From: Nocardioides lijunqiniae
GTDB taxonomy: Bacteria > Actinomycetota > Actinomycetes > Propionibacteriales > Nocardioidaceae
Direction of reading: 5' to 3'
Assembly: GCF_015024225.1 (NCBI RefSeq)
Contig: NZ_JACJGM010000029.1
Location: forward strand, 1 to 64,000
DNA length: 64,000 bases
Below the pieces are notes generated by a model, which was not told the origin of the DNA, searched no databases, and saw only the letters and a list, made by a program, of their open reading frames with translations. Made by a program: the position numbers and the translations under genes. Positions 9,262-18,252 of this stretch are shown piece after piece. Numbering within the stretch: position 1 is the first letter of the stretch; the number at the start of each line of letters is the position of its first letter.

Positions 9262-10826
9262 GCGGGCTCCTCCTCGGTGGGGGCGTCCTGCTCGACGTCG
9301 GGCTCGGGGGTGGGGTCCCACTCGACGGGCTCGGCGGGGCCGTCGGGCACGACCTGGTCCAGGTCGTCGGCGTGGAGCGTGCGCAGCTCCTCGAGCGTGG
9401 GCTTCTCGACCTCGCGCAGGCGCCAGGCGTGGCGGCCGATCGCGGCCTCCAGCACGTTGCGGACGTAGCGCGCGTTGCCGAAGCTCGAGCCGCGCTGCAC
9501 CGCCCCGAGCAGCTCGCGGAGCCGGGCCAGGACCGCGTCGTCGACGTCGTACTCCGCGCCCTTCGCCATCACGCCGAAGATCCTCGCCAGCTCGTCGTCG
9601 GTGTAGTCGGCGAAGTCGATCTGGGTGCGGAAGCGGCTCTCGAGGCCGGGGTTCTGGGAGATGAAGACAGCCATCGGGACGGGGTAGCCCGCGACGATGA
9701 CGACGAGGTCGTCTCGCTTGTCCTCCATCTCCTTCACCAGGGTGTCGATGGCCTCCTGGCCGTACTGGTCACCGGCCAGCGAGTACGCCTCGTCGATGAA
9801 GAGCACGCCGCCCTCGGCGGACGCCACGACCTCCGCGGTCTTCATGGCCGTCTGCCCGAGGTAGCCCGCGACCAGCTCGGAGCGGTCGACCTCGACGAGC
9901 TGACCCTTCGAGAGCAGGCCGAGCGCGCGGTAGATGCCGGCCACGAGCCTGGCCACGGTGGTCTTGCCCGTGCCGGGGTTGCCGTTGAAGATCATGTGGC
10001 GCGTGATCGTGGGCGACGTCAGGCCCGCGTCCTTGCGGAGCCCCTCAACCCGCAGGATCGCCGCCTGGCGGTGGATCTCGGCCTTCACGTCCGTCAGCCC
10101 GACCAGCTCGTCGAGCTCGGCCAGCAGCTCCTCCACCGTCTTCGGCTCGGGCTCAGGGACGGGCTTCTCGTCGGTCGAGGAAGGCGCGCCAGCTCCTGTC
10201 TCGAGACCCCCGGGCGGGGGCGCGGCGGCGACCGGGTCACCGGGGTTTCGAGACGGTTGCTGCGCAACCTCCTCAACCCCCGGGGAGGGCGTGCCCTGCT
10301 GCTGGAGGTCGAGGTTGGCCAGCGTGCGCTGGACGGTGCCGAGCTGGTCCATCATCTGCGCGAGGAAGTGGTCGCCGACGCCGGGCACGGGCTCGCGCAC
10401 CGGGGGCAGGTCGAGGCTCGGCGCCGGCGTGCGCCGCTCCCCCAGCTGCGCGGCCGCCGCCGTGGCGGCGTTGCCGACGGTGCGGGGGTTCTCCTCGCCG
10501 AGGGTGGCGGCGGCCAGGGCGACGTCCGCGAGCGCCTGCGCGTACGCCGGCGCGTGGGCCGAGCCGGCGAGGGACAGCTCGCCCATGGCCGGCGTGGGCG
10601 CGGAGCGGTAGCGGCGGCCGCGGGAGGCGGCGTCCATGAACTCCTCGGCGGAGCGCTCGCGGCCGGTCGCGGCGGACCAGTCGACGAAGGCCCCGCGGGC
10701 GGGCTCGGCGATGGTCGCGGCCAGGCACTCCCCCTCACGGCGCGCGGTGGAGGCGTCGACGCCGGCGGTCGCGGCGACGGCGACGAGCGCGTCGAGCGCG
10801 GCGGAGAGGGACAACGCGTCAGGCAT
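9258..10826 (-). CDS. CbbX/EccA-type AAA+ ATPase
   Basis: 522 aa. The N-terminal helical region (1-150) and a Pro-rich linker (about 180-230) precede an AAA+ module. Visible motifs are GNPGTGKTTVAR (Walker A), GGVLFIDEAYSLAG (Walker B), ESRFRT (arginine-finger region) and FGNARYVRN (sensor 2). It belongs to the CFXQ/CbbX family of hexameric remodelling ATPases. The linker contains a dispersed-repeat copy read in frame (10243-10281). The start overlaps the upstream stop by 8 bp. Its substrate is unknown; operon context suggests it remodels a signalling complex. Confidence 0.9.
   Translation of the reverse strand: MPDALSLSAALDALVAVAATAGVDASTARREGECLAATIAEPARGAFVDWSAATGRERSAEEFMDAASRGRRYRSAPTPAMGELSLAGSAHAPAYAQALADVALAAATLGEENPRTVGNAATAAAAQLGERRTPAPSLDLPPVREPVPGVGDHFLAQMMDQLGTVQRTLANLDLQQQGTPSPGVEEVAQQPSRNPGDPVAAAPPPGGLETGAGAPSSTDEKPVPEPEPKTVEELLAELDELVGLTDVKAEIHRQAAILRVEGLRKDAGLTSPTITRHMIFNGNPGTGKTTVARLVAGIYRALGLLSKGQLVEVDRSELVAGYLGQTAMKTAEVVASAEGGVLFIDEAYSLAGDQYGQEAIDTLVKEMEDKRDDLVVIVAGYPVPMAVFISQNPGLESRFRTQIDFADYTDDELARIFGVMAKGAEYDVDDAVLARLRELLGAVQRGSSFGNARYVRNVLEAAIGRHAWRLREVEKPTLEELRTLHADDLDQVVPDGPAEPVEWDPTPEPDVEQDAPTEEEPA
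10243..10281. repeat. REP-like B unit inside the AAA+ gene
   Basis: GGTTTCGAGACGGTTGCTGC followed by GCAACCTCCTCAACC matches the B units at 210-248 and 59619-59658. It lies in the Pro-rich linker and is translated in frame (VEEVAQQPSRNPG on the minus strand). A neighbouring GTCTCGAGACCCCCG near 10198 resembles the end of an A unit. Insertion of a mobile palindrome into a tolerant linker is the simplest reading. Confidence 0.6.
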
Positions 10827-11334
10827 CAGGAGACCCCAGTGTCATGTCGGTGCCACCGGAGTGGCCGAACTTGCTCTCGAGGAACATGCCATGCGCGAGC
10901 AGCGCCTGCGCGTCGGCGCGGTTGGCGGCGTCGAAGATCTTGTCCATGGTCGAGCCGAGCAGCTCCAGCTGGTCGATGAGCACCATCAGCGAGGTCTTGT
11001 AGCCGTCGATCGGCCGGGTGTCGGCCCACTCGCGCGGCAGCCGGAGGTAGCCGCCGACCGCCTCCGGCAGGTAGTCGGTCGCGGTGGCGACCACCGAGTA
11101 GCTCTCCATGCTGCCCAGGCCGAGGTGGCGCAGCCGGGGCAGCGTGTCGTTGATGGTGCGCGCGATCCGGATGACGCGCGACGTCACCACGGGCGGCGCG
11201 TTGCCCTCGGTGAGCATCGCGTGGACGCGGTTGAGCGAGACCAGGATGTCCTGCTCGGTCGGCGCCGCCGGGACGGCCGGCTGACTCTCGTCGTCCGGCT
11301 CCCGCCGACGCTTCAGCCACGACTTGAGACTCAA
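10819..11334 (-). CDS. Conserved hypothetical protein next to telA
   Basis: 171 aa, soluble, starting MSLKSWLKRRRE. A basic N-terminus is followed by a mainly helical body; no signal peptide, membrane helix or catalytic motif is visible. It lies 21 bp downstream of the TelA-like gene, and its stop overlaps the AAA+ start. TelA-like genes often have an XpaC-like partner, and this protein is in that position, but I cannot show homology. Likely a complex partner of TelA and the ATPase. Confidence 0.75.
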   Translation of the reverse strand: MSLKSWLKRRREPDDESQPAVPAAPTEQDILVSLNRVHAMLTEGNAPPVVTSRVIRIARTINDTLPRLRHLGLGSMESYSVVATATDYLPEAVGGYLRLPREWADTRPIDGYKTSLMVLIDQLELLGSTMDKIFDAANRADAQALLAHGMFLESKFGHSGGTDMTLGSPDA

Positions 11335-11355
11335 GGTGTCCTCGGGGATCGGGCG

Positions 11356-12612
11356 TCAGCGGGTGGGCACGTTGGTGAGGTCCAGGGTGCCCGCGGAGTT
11401 GCGCTGGTCGTGGGCCTGCACCCGGTCGAGGTAGTCGCGCGACTTCACGACCTCGCCCTCCAGCACGCCGATCGTCGCCGACATCGAGTCGAGCGCCTTC
11501 AGCTTGAAGTCGTCGATGGAGTCCATCGTGGCGTAGATGTTGGCGAACGCCGCCTGCAGCTGCTCCATGCCGATCGTCGAGGACGCCGCCTGCTCCTGGA
11601 TCGCCGCGCTGTTCTCGCGCAGCATCTCCGAGGTGCGCTGGATCATGTTGGACGTCGTGGTGTTGAGCGCGGTGATCTGGTCCAGCACCAGCTTCTGGTT
11701 GCCCAGCGCCTGCGCCACGATGACCGCCGTGCGCAGCGCGGAGATGGTGGTGGTCGAGGCCCGGTCGACGCCCTTGATGAGCTCGACGTTGTTCTTGATG
11801 ATGATGTCGATCGCGAGGTAGCTCTGGATCGACACCGCCAGCTGGGTCAGCAGGTCCTGGTGCTTCTGGCGGACGTAGAAGAGCACGTCCTGCGACATCG
11901 CCTTCGCGGCCTCGGGGTCGGACAGCTCGAGCTCGGCGATCTTGGCCGAGAGCTTCGCGTCGAGGCGCTCGGCGACGTAGACGTACTGGTTGAGCCGGCC
12001 CATGACCGACCACAGGTTGGTCTTCTCCAGGTTGAGCGCGACGTTGTCCTTGGTCAGCTCGTCCTGGCCGTTGCGCAGGCTGTGCAGGATGCCGTTGAGC
12101 TGCGTCTGGCTCGACTGGTACTTGCGGAAGTAGTCCTCGACCTTGTCGCCGAAGGGCAGCCAGTCCATGAACTTGCGGGCGCCCTTGGCCTCGCTGGGGT
12201 CGAGGTCCTCGATGGTGCGGCGCAGCTCGAGCAGGGTCTTGCCGACCTGGGAGCCCTGCGAGAGGCCACCCTCCTTGAGCGCGCGCACAGGCTGGTTGAG
12301 CATCCGGTTGGACGTCTCGGCGGCCTTGCGGATGTCGGCGTCGCCCATCGTGCGCACGCTCTCGGCCTGCGCGGCGAACTCCGGGCTGCGCGCGGCGGTG
12401 TTGGTCAGCGCGGTCATGAAGGAGTCGACCTTGCCGTCGAGCTCGGGGATCGCCTCGGCCGAGACCTGCGGCGCCATCTTGGGCGCCTGCGTCTCGATCA
12501 CCAGCGCGGGGGCCGCGGGCGCGGTCAGCGTGAGCGCCTGGTCGGGCGGGGCCAGCGGCGCCGGGGCAGCGGCAGAAGCCGCGTCGTTCGGGGATCCAGC
12601 GGGTGTCGTCAT
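11356..12612 (-). CDS. telA: TelA-family toxic anion resistance protein
   Basis: 418 aa. The start MTTPAGSPND is chosen because GGAGG lies 6 nt upstream. An Ala/Pro-rich N-terminus precedes a long helical TelA/KlaA domain with LPFGDKVEDYFRKYQSSQ, FYVRQKHQDLL and NVELIKGVDRASTTT. Members are linked to tellurite or cell-envelope stress phenotypes, but their biochemistry is unclear. First gene of the ten-gene minus-strand operon; only 67 bp separate it from yczE, so any private promoter must lie there. Confidence 0.92.
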   Translation of the reverse strand: MTTPAGSPNDAASAAAPAPLAPPDQALTLTAPAAPALVIETQAPKMAPQVSAEAIPELDGKVDSFMTALTNTAARSPEFAAQAESVRTMGDADIRKAAETSNRMLNQPVRALKEGGLSQGSQVGKTLLELRRTIEDLDPSEAKGARKFMDWLPFGDKVEDYFRKYQSSQTQLNGILHSLRNGQDELTKDNVALNLEKTNLWSVMGRLNQYVYVAERLDAKLSAKIAELELSDPEAAKAMSQDVLFYVRQKHQDLLTQLAVSIQSYLAIDIIIKNNVELIKGVDRASTTTISALRTAVIVAQALGNQKLVLDQITALNTTTSNMIQRTSEMLRENSAAIQEQAASSTIGMEQLQAAFANIYATMDSIDDFKLKALDSMSATIGVLEGEVVKSRDYLDRVQAHDQRNSAGTLDLTNVPTR

Positions 12613-12679
12613 GGGGGCCTCCGGAGGCTGTGGACTGCGCCGTCGGCGGAAGTCTGTCACGCCCCCGTGGTTCCGTCTC

Positions 12680-13345
12680 CTAGGTAGTCCGCCCGCGGTC
12701 CAGGTCGACGGTGAAGAGCGGCAGCAGCACCTGCGTGATCGGCCCGATCGTGAGCGCGAAGACGACCGTGCCGATGCCCAGCGCGCCGCCGAGAAGCAGG
12801 CCGAGGAGCACCACGCTGACCTCGAGGCCGGTGCGCACGAGACGGATGGAGAGGCCCGTGCGCCGGACCAGGCCGGTCATCAGCCCGTCGCGCGGACCGC
12901 GGCCCAGCTGGGCGCCGATGTAGAGCGCCGTCGCCAGCCCGCAGGTGCCCACGCCCCCGAGCATCAGCGCGATCCGCACCGCGAGCACGTCGGGGCGCTC
13001 CAGCACGGCCAGCGTCGCGTCGCAGGCGAGCCCGACGACGACGGCGTTGCTGATCGTGCCGAGGCCGGGCATCTCGCGCAGCGGGATCCACAGCAGCAGC
13101 ACCAGGAAGCTCATCACCACGACCGCCTGGCCCAGGGTCATCGGCAGGTGGCGGATCAGCCCGGAGTGGAGCACGTCCCAGGGCGCGAAGCCGAGGTCGG
13201 CGCGGGCCATCATCGCCAGCGAGGCGCCGTAGATCACCAGGCCGACGTAGAGCAGCGGCAGCCGGACGGCCAGGCGCCCGGCGCGCAGCTGCGCGACCGG
13301 CCCCAGGTCGACCAGGGGCGGGGCGGCGGGGGGGCTGATGCTCAT
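12680..13345 (-). CDS. yczE: YczE/YitT-like membrane protein
   Basis: 221 aa with about five hydrophobic segments (LPLLYVGLVIYGASLAMM, AVVVMSFLVLLLWIPL and others) and the motif ADLGFAPWDVLHSG typical of the YczE/YyaS family. Substrate unknown. It is divergent from a MocR-type regulator with an inverted-repeat operator between them, an arrangement known for yczE/yczR. The start MSISPP at 13345 is supported by position only. Confidence 0.88.
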   Translation of the reverse strand: MSISPPAAPPLVDLGPVAQLRAGRLAVRLPLLYVGLVIYGASLAMMARADLGFAPWDVLHSGLIRHLPMTLGQAVVVMSFLVLLLWIPLREMPGLGTISNAVVVGLACDATLAVLERPDVLAVRIALMLGGVGTCGLATALYIGAQLGRGPRDGLMTGLVRRTGLSIRLVRTGLEVSVVLLGLLLGGALGIGTVVFALTIGPITQVLLPLFTVDLDRGRTT

Positions 13346-13363
13346 GGGTCCATGCTGGACCCA

Positions 13364-13390
13364 GATTGGCCCTTGAACAAATAGCCAATC
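13364..13390. promoter_or_regulatory. Candidate MocR operator between yczE and its regulator
   Basis: A perfect 7-bp inverted repeat, GATTGGC (13364-13370) and GCCAATC (13384-13390), with a 13-bp spacer of unusually AT-rich sequence (13371-13383). It lies 18 bp before the regulator start and 19 bp before the yczE start, so it can control both promoters. Confidence 0.72.
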
Positions 13391-13407
13391 GTGAGACAGT
13401 GGCCTGC

Positions 13408-14850
13408 ATGAGCACGTCCACCGCGATCTCCCCCGCCCGCACCGCCGCGCTCGTGGGCGACTTCGACCGCAGCCCCGCCTACGCCGGCCTCGCCGACGCA
13501 CTCACCCTCCTGATCGGCGACGGCCGGATCGGCCTCGGGACCCGCCTGCCCAGCGAGCGCGAGCTCACCGACGCCCTCGGGGTCTCGCGCACGACCGTCA
13601 CCCGCGCCTACGCCGCCCTGCGCGACACCGGCTACGCCGAGGCCCGCCGCGGCGCCGGCACGTTCACCCGGGTGCCCGGCGGCCGGGCCCGCGCCCACGA
13701 CCGGGCCCTGCTCCCCCGCGCCGGCGACCACGAGGCGATCGACCTCAACTGCGCGGCCTCCTCCGCCCCTCCGGGCGTGGCGGCGGCCTACGCGGAGGCC
13801 GCGACCGAGCTGCCGGCGTACTTCGGCGGGCACGGCTACTTCCCCGCCGGGCTGCCCGAGCTCCAGGCCGCGATCGCCACCACCTACGACGCGCGCGGCC
13901 TCCCCACCACGCCCGACCAGGTGATGGTGACGCCGGGGGCGCTGTCGGCCGCCGCGATCGTGGCGCAGGCCTTCACCGGGCCCGGCGACCGGGTGCTCGT
14001 CGAGTCGCCGGTCTACCCCAACGCGACGCTGTCGATCCGCAACAGCGGCGCGCGGCTGGCCGGCGTGCCCGTCGACCCCGACGGCTGGGACCTCGGCGCG
14101 GTGGGCGCCGCGCTGCGCCAGACCTCGCCGCGGCTGGCGTACCTGATCCCGGACTTCCAGAACCCCACCGGACACCTCATGTCCGAGCAGCAGCGCGAGC
14201 AGTACGCCGCCCTGCTGCGGCGCGCGGGCACCGTCGCCGTGGTCGACGAGGCCCACCAGGCGCTGCCGCTCGACGGCCAGGAGATGCCGCGGCCGTTCGC
14301 GGCGTTCGCGCCCGACACGATCACCATCGGCAGCGCCAGCAAGACCTACTGGGGCGGCCTGCGCCTGGGCTGGATCCGGGCCCCGCACGGGCAGATGGAC
14401 CGGCTCACCCAGGCGCGCGTGGGGCTCGACCTCGGGGCGCCGGTGATGGAGCAGCTGGTGCTGGCGCGGCTGCTGGCGCGCGGGGCTGAGGTCGTCGACG
14501 TGCACCGTGACCGGCTCCGCGAGCAGCGCGACCGGCTCGCCGCCGGGCTGCGTGAGCAGCTGCCCGAGTGGCGGTTCCGGCTGCCCGGCGGCGGGCTCGC
14601 GGTGTGGGTCCAGCTCCCCGGCCCGCTCGGCACGGCGCTGACCGACGAGGCCGAGCGCCGCGGCGTGATCATCGCGCCCGGGCCGGTGTTCGCGGCCGAG
14701 GGCGGGCTCGACCAGTTCGTCCGGATCCCCTGGACCCGGCCGCCCCACGTCATGGACGAGGCCGTCACGCGGCTCGCCGCCGCCTGGACCGCCGTACGAG
14801 ACGGTCAGGCCACCACCCGGCGCCCCTCGGCGCGCGTGATGGTGGCCTGA
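13408..14850 (+). CDS. MocR/PdxR-family GntR-aminotransferase regulator
   Basis: 480 aa. An N-terminal winged helix (LPSERELTDALGVSRTT at about residues 47-63) is joined to a fold-type-I aminotransferase-like domain. The PLP lysine lies in IGSASKTYWGG. Such proteins sense PLP or related ligands and regulate adjacent genes. The divergent partner is the YczE-like membrane protein, so a YczR-like role is likely. The start MSTSTAISPA is used; the upstream in-frame ATG at 13366 falls inside the operator. Confidence 0.92.
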   Translation: MSTSTAISPARTAALVGDFDRSPAYAGLADALTLLIGDGRIGLGTRLPSERELTDALGVSRTTVTRAYAALRDTGYAEARRGAGTFTRVPGGRARAHDRALLPRAGDHEAIDLNCAASSAPPGVAAAYAEAATELPAYFGGHGYFPAGLPELQAAIATTYDARGLPTTPDQVMVTPGALSAAAIVAQAFTGPGDRVLVESPVYPNATLSIRNSGARLAGVPVDPDGWDLGAVGAALRQTSPRLAYLIPDFQNPTGHLMSEQQREQYAALLRRAGTVAVVDEAHQALPLDGQEMPRPFAAFAPDTITIGSASKTYWGGLRLGWIRAPHGQMDRLTQARVGLDLGAPVMEQLVLARLLARGAEVVDVHRDRLREQRDRLAAGLREQLPEWRFRLPGGGLAVWVQLPGPLGTALTDEAERRGVIIAPGPVFAAEGGLDQFVRIPWTRPPHVMDEAVTRLAAAWTAVRDGQATTRRPSARVMVA

Positions 14851-14869
14851 CTGCGGCGGTCGGTGGGCG

Positions 14870-16456
14870 TCAGCCGAGGTCGACCGCGCGCACCGAGGAC
14901 GCGGAGATCGCGCCCTCGATCTCGGCGAGGGCCTCGGCCGGGATGACGGAGTCGACCGAGAGGGCGACCAGCGCCTCGCCGCCCTTGGCCGCGCGGGCCA
15001 CCTGCATGCCGGCGATGTTGACCTGGGCGTCGCCGAGGATCTGGCCGACGGTGCCGACCATGCCCGGGCGGTCGCTGTAGGTGAAGAAGGCGAGGTGGTT
15101 CGTCGGCTCGATGTCGATCTCGAAGCCGTTGACCTCGACCAGGCGCTCCTTCTGGTTGAGGCCGACCAGGGTGCCGCTGACCGAGACCTGCGAGCCGTCG
15201 GCGAGGGTGCCGCGGATCGTGATCAGGTTGCGGTGGTCGGGGCTCTCGGCGTCGGCGACCAGGCGTACGGCGGTGCCGCGCTCGGCGGCCAGCAGCGGGG
15301 CGTTGACGTAGGAGACCTGCTCCTCGACGACGTCGCTGAAGACGCCCTTGAGGGCGGCCAGCTCGAGCACCTTGACGTCGAACTCGGTGATCTCGCCGCG
15401 GACCTCGACGTCGATCTGCTGGGCGACCTCGCCGGCCAGCGCGGTGAAGACGCGGCCGAGCTTCTCGGTGAGGGGGATGCCGGGGCGCACGTCCTCGGCG
15501 ATCACGCCGCCCTGGACGTTGACCGCGTCGGGCACGAGCTCGCCCGACAGCGCGAGGCGCACCGACTTGGCGACGGCGATGCCGGCCTTCTCCTGCGCCT
15601 CGTCGGTCGACGCGCCGAGGTGGGGCGTGGCGACGACGTTCTCGAGCTCGAAGAGCGGGCTGTCGGTGCAGGGCTCCTTGGCGAACACGTCGAGGCCGGC
15701 GGCCGCGATGCTGCCGGTCTTGAGGGCGTCGTAGAGCGCGGCCTCGTCGACGATGCCGCCGCGGGCGGCGTTGACGAGCACCAGCGAGGTCTTGGCCTTC
15801 GCGAGCTCGTCGGCGCCGATCAGCCCGACGGTCTCGGGGGTCTTGGGCAGGTGGACCGACATGAAGTCGGCCTCGGCGAGCAGGGTGTCGAGGTCGACGA
15901 GGCGCACGCCCATCTGGGCGGCGCGGCCGGCCTGCACGTAGGGGTCGTAGGCGATGACGTTCATGCCGAAGGCGCTCAGGCGCTGGGCGACCAGGACGCC
16001 GATGCGGCCCAGGCCGACGATGCCGACGGTCTTCTCGTAGAGCTCGATGCCGGTGTACTTGGAGCGCTTCCACTCCCCGCCCCGCAGCGCGGCGTGGGCC
16101 GGCGAGATGTGGCGGGCGGCGGCGAGCATCAGCGCGACGGCGAGCTCGGCGGCGGAGACGATGTTGGAGGTCGGGGCGTTGACGACCATGACGCCCGACT
16201 GGGTCGCGGCCTTCACGTCGACGTTGTCCAGGCCGACGCCCGCACGGGCGACGACCTTGAGCCGGGTGGCCGCGGCCAGGGCCTCGGCGTCGACCTTGGT
16301 CGCGGAGCGGACCAGGATCGCGTCGACGTCGGCGATCGCGGGCAGCAGCTCGGCGCGGTCGGCGCCGTTGCAGCTGCGGATCTCGAAGTCGGGTCCGAGC
16401 GCCTCGACGGTGGCGGGGCTCAGCTCTTCGGCGATGAGTACGACGGGCTTGCTCAC
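14870..16456 (-). CDS. serA: D-3-phosphoglycerate dehydrogenase
   Basis: 528 aa, the exact length of type-1 mycobacterial SerA. GTG start with GAGGA upstream. Substrate- and NAD-binding domains (VGLGRIGVLVAQRLSAFG, VHLPKTPETVGLIG), the catalytic His in TPHLGAS, an intervening ASB domain and a C-terminal ACT domain (YSDRPGMVGTVGQILG) that binds serine for feedback inhibition. It oxidises 3-phosphoglycerate in the first step of serine synthesis. Monocistronic here. Confidence 0.97.
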   Translation of the reverse strand: MSKPVVLIAEELSPATVEALGPDFEIRSCNGADRAELLPAIADVDAILVRSATKVDAEALAAATRLKVVARAGVGLDNVDVKAATQSGVMVVNAPTSNIVSAAELAVALMLAAARHISPAHAALRGGEWKRSKYTGIELYEKTVGIVGLGRIGVLVAQRLSAFGMNVIAYDPYVQAGRAAQMGVRLVDLDTLLAEADFMSVHLPKTPETVGLIGADELAKAKTSLVLVNAARGGIVDEAALYDALKTGSIAAAGLDVFAKEPCTDSPLFELENVVATPHLGASTDEAQEKAGIAVAKSVRLALSGELVPDAVNVQGGVIAEDVRPGIPLTEKLGRVFTALAGEVAQQIDVEVRGEITEFDVKVLELAALKGVFSDVVEEQVSYVNAPLLAAERGTAVRLVADAESPDHRNLITIRGTLADGSQVSVSGTLVGLNQKERLVEVNGFEIDIEPTNHLAFFTYSDRPGMVGTVGQILGDAQVNIAGMQVARAAKGGEALVALSVDSVIPAEALAEIEGAISASSVRAVDLG

Positions 16457-16582
16457 AGCGATGTCCTCAAGGTTGATGCAGAAGGGAGGTCGCACGACGC
16501 TGTGCCGGGTCCACGTTACCTGACTGACACACGGGTAAATGAATCGCGCGCCGGTCGCAAGACACCTAGCCTGGAGGAGTCC

Positions 16583-16618
16583 GTGTCCCCGACCGAGGTG
16601 GTCGTCTTGCTGCTCTGA
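16583..16618 (+). CDS. Candidate 11-residue leader peptide of the ABC-F gene
   Basis: GGAGGA is followed 4 nt later by a GTG-started frame encoding VSPTEVVVLLL and a stop. The tail of three Val and three Leu is unusual. It is followed by GGTGC (16619-16623) and a GC-rich hairpin (GCGCCG 16631-16636 with CGGCGC 16642-16647). GCACC at 16646-16650 can pair with GGTGC as an alternative. Ribosome-stalling leaders are known upstream of ABC-F resistance genes. Coding status is inferred from the ribosome-binding site and layout only. Confidence 0.5.
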   Translation: MSPTEVVVLLL

Positions 16619-16674
16619 GGTGCCGTCCCCGCGCCGCCTGCCGGCGCACCGACCCCACCCTGCTCGGAGCACGC

Positions 16675-18252
16675 ATGTCTGCTGTCATCACCTTCTCCTC
16701 CGTCGGCTTCTCCTGGCCCGACGGCACCCCCGTTCTGGACGGGCTCGACCTGCTCGTCGGCTCCGGCCGCTCGGGCCTGGTCGGCACCAACGGCGCCGGC
16801 AAGTCCACCCTGCTGCGGCTCGCCGCCGGCGCGCTGACGCCGAGCGCCGGCCGGGTCACCGTGACCGGCGAGGTGGGCTACCTCGCCCAGGACCTCACGC
16901 TGCGCACGACGCAGCCGGTCACCGACTTCCTCGGGATCGGGGGCGTCCTGCGCGCCCTGGCGGCGGTCGAGGCCGGCTCGGTCGACCAGGCCGACTTCGA
17001 CGCCATCGGCGACGACTGGGACGTCGCGCACCGCGCCGAGGCCGAGCTCGCCCGGCTCGGCCTTCCGCCCGACGTGCTCGGTCGCACGATGGGTGGGCTC
17101 TCCGGCGGCGAGGTCACCCAGCTGGGGCTGGCGCGGCTGCTGCTCCGACGGCCCGACGTCCTGCTGCTGGACGAGCCGACCAACAACCTCGACGCCGCCG
17201 CGCGCGAGCGGCTCTACGACGTCGTGGAGACCTGGAGCCGCACGCTCGTCGTGGTCAGCCACGACCGTGAGCTGCTGGGGCGCGTCGACCGCGTCGGCGA
17301 CCTGCGCGACGGCGTCGTGCGGTGGTACGGCGGCGGCTACTCCTCCTACGCTGCGCAGGTCGCGGCCGAGCAGGAGGCGGCCGAGCACGCCGTCACCAGC
17401 GCGCGCTCCGACGTACGCCGCCAGCGTCACGACGTCCTCGAGGCCGAGCGGGTGCTGGCCCAGCGACGGCGCACCGGCCGGCAGGCGCAGCTCTCGGGCA
17501 GCCTCCCGCGCATCGCCGCCGGCCGGCTGCGCAACAACGCCGAGCGGTCCGCCGCCTCCTACCGCAAGGTCCACGAGGAGCGGCTCGGCGACGCGAGGTC
17601 GCGGCTGACGGAGGCCGAGTCGCGGCTGCGCGAGGACCGCGAGATCCGGGTCGACCTCCCGGACACCGTCGTGGCGCGCGGCAGCTCGGTGCTCACGACG
17701 CGGGACCTCGTCATCCGCACGGGCGCGGCCGTCGAGATCGACGTGCACGGCCCCGACCGGATCGCGCTGGTCGGCGCCAACGGCAGCGGCAAGACCACGC
17801 TGCTGCACACGGTGGCCGGCCGGGTGGCGCCGGTGTCGGGGTCGGTCGAGGTGCACGTGACGCTGGGGCTGCTCCCCCAGCGCCTCGACCTGCTCGACGA
17901 CGACGCCACGGTGTTCGAGAACGTCGCCGCGCGCGCTCCGGGCGCCGACGTGAACGCCGTACGGGCTCGGCTGGCGCGGTTCCTCTTCCGGGGCGCGGCC
18001 GCCGACCGGCCCGTCGGCGTGCTGTCGGGCGGCGAGCGCTTCCGCGCCTCGCTCGCGGCGGTGCTGCTCGCCGAGCCCGCTCCTCGCCTGCTGATGCTCG
18101 ACGAGCCCACCAACAACCTCGACTTCGCCTCCTACGACGCGCTGGTCTCCGCGCTGTCGTCGTACGGCGGGGCGCTGCTGGTCGCCAGCCACGACGAACG
18201 GCTGCTCGCCGACATCTCGGTCGACCGCACGGTGGAGCTGCTGCCAGAGTGA
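16675..18252 (+). CDS. ABC-F family ATPase
   Basis: 525 aa, soluble, two ABC cassettes: Walker A GTNGAGKST and GANGSGKTT, signatures LSGGEV and LSGGER, and Walker B ending DEPTNNLD in both. An Arg/Glu-rich interdomain linker (about residues 215-320) is the part that reaches the ribosome in this family. ABC-F proteins act in translation or protect ribosomes from antibiotics; they do not transport. The short candidate leader peptide upstream favours a ribosome-protection role. Which drug, if any, cannot be read from the sequence. Confidence 0.92.
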   Translation: MSAVITFSSVGFSWPDGTPVLDGLDLLVGSGRSGLVGTNGAGKSTLLRLAAGALTPSAGRVTVTGEVGYLAQDLTLRTTQPVTDFLGIGGVLRALAAVEAGSVDQADFDAIGDDWDVAHRAEAELARLGLPPDVLGRTMGGLSGGEVTQLGLARLLLRRPDVLLLDEPTNNLDAAARERLYDVVETWSRTLVVVSHDRELLGRVDRVGDLRDGVVRWYGGGYSSYAAQVAAEQEAAEHAVTSARSDVRRQRHDVLEAERVLAQRRRTGRQAQLSGSLPRIAAGRLRNNAERSAASYRKVHEERLGDARSRLTEAESRLREDREIRVDLPDTVVARGSSVLTTRDLVIRTGAAVEIDVHGPDRIALVGANGSGKTTLLHTVAGRVAPVSGSVEVHVTLGLLPQRLDLLDDDATVFENVAARAPGADVNAVRARLARFLFRGAAADRPVGVLSGGERFRASLAAVLLAEPAPRLLMLDEPTNNLDFASYDALVSALSSYGGALLVASHDERLLADISVDRTVELLPE

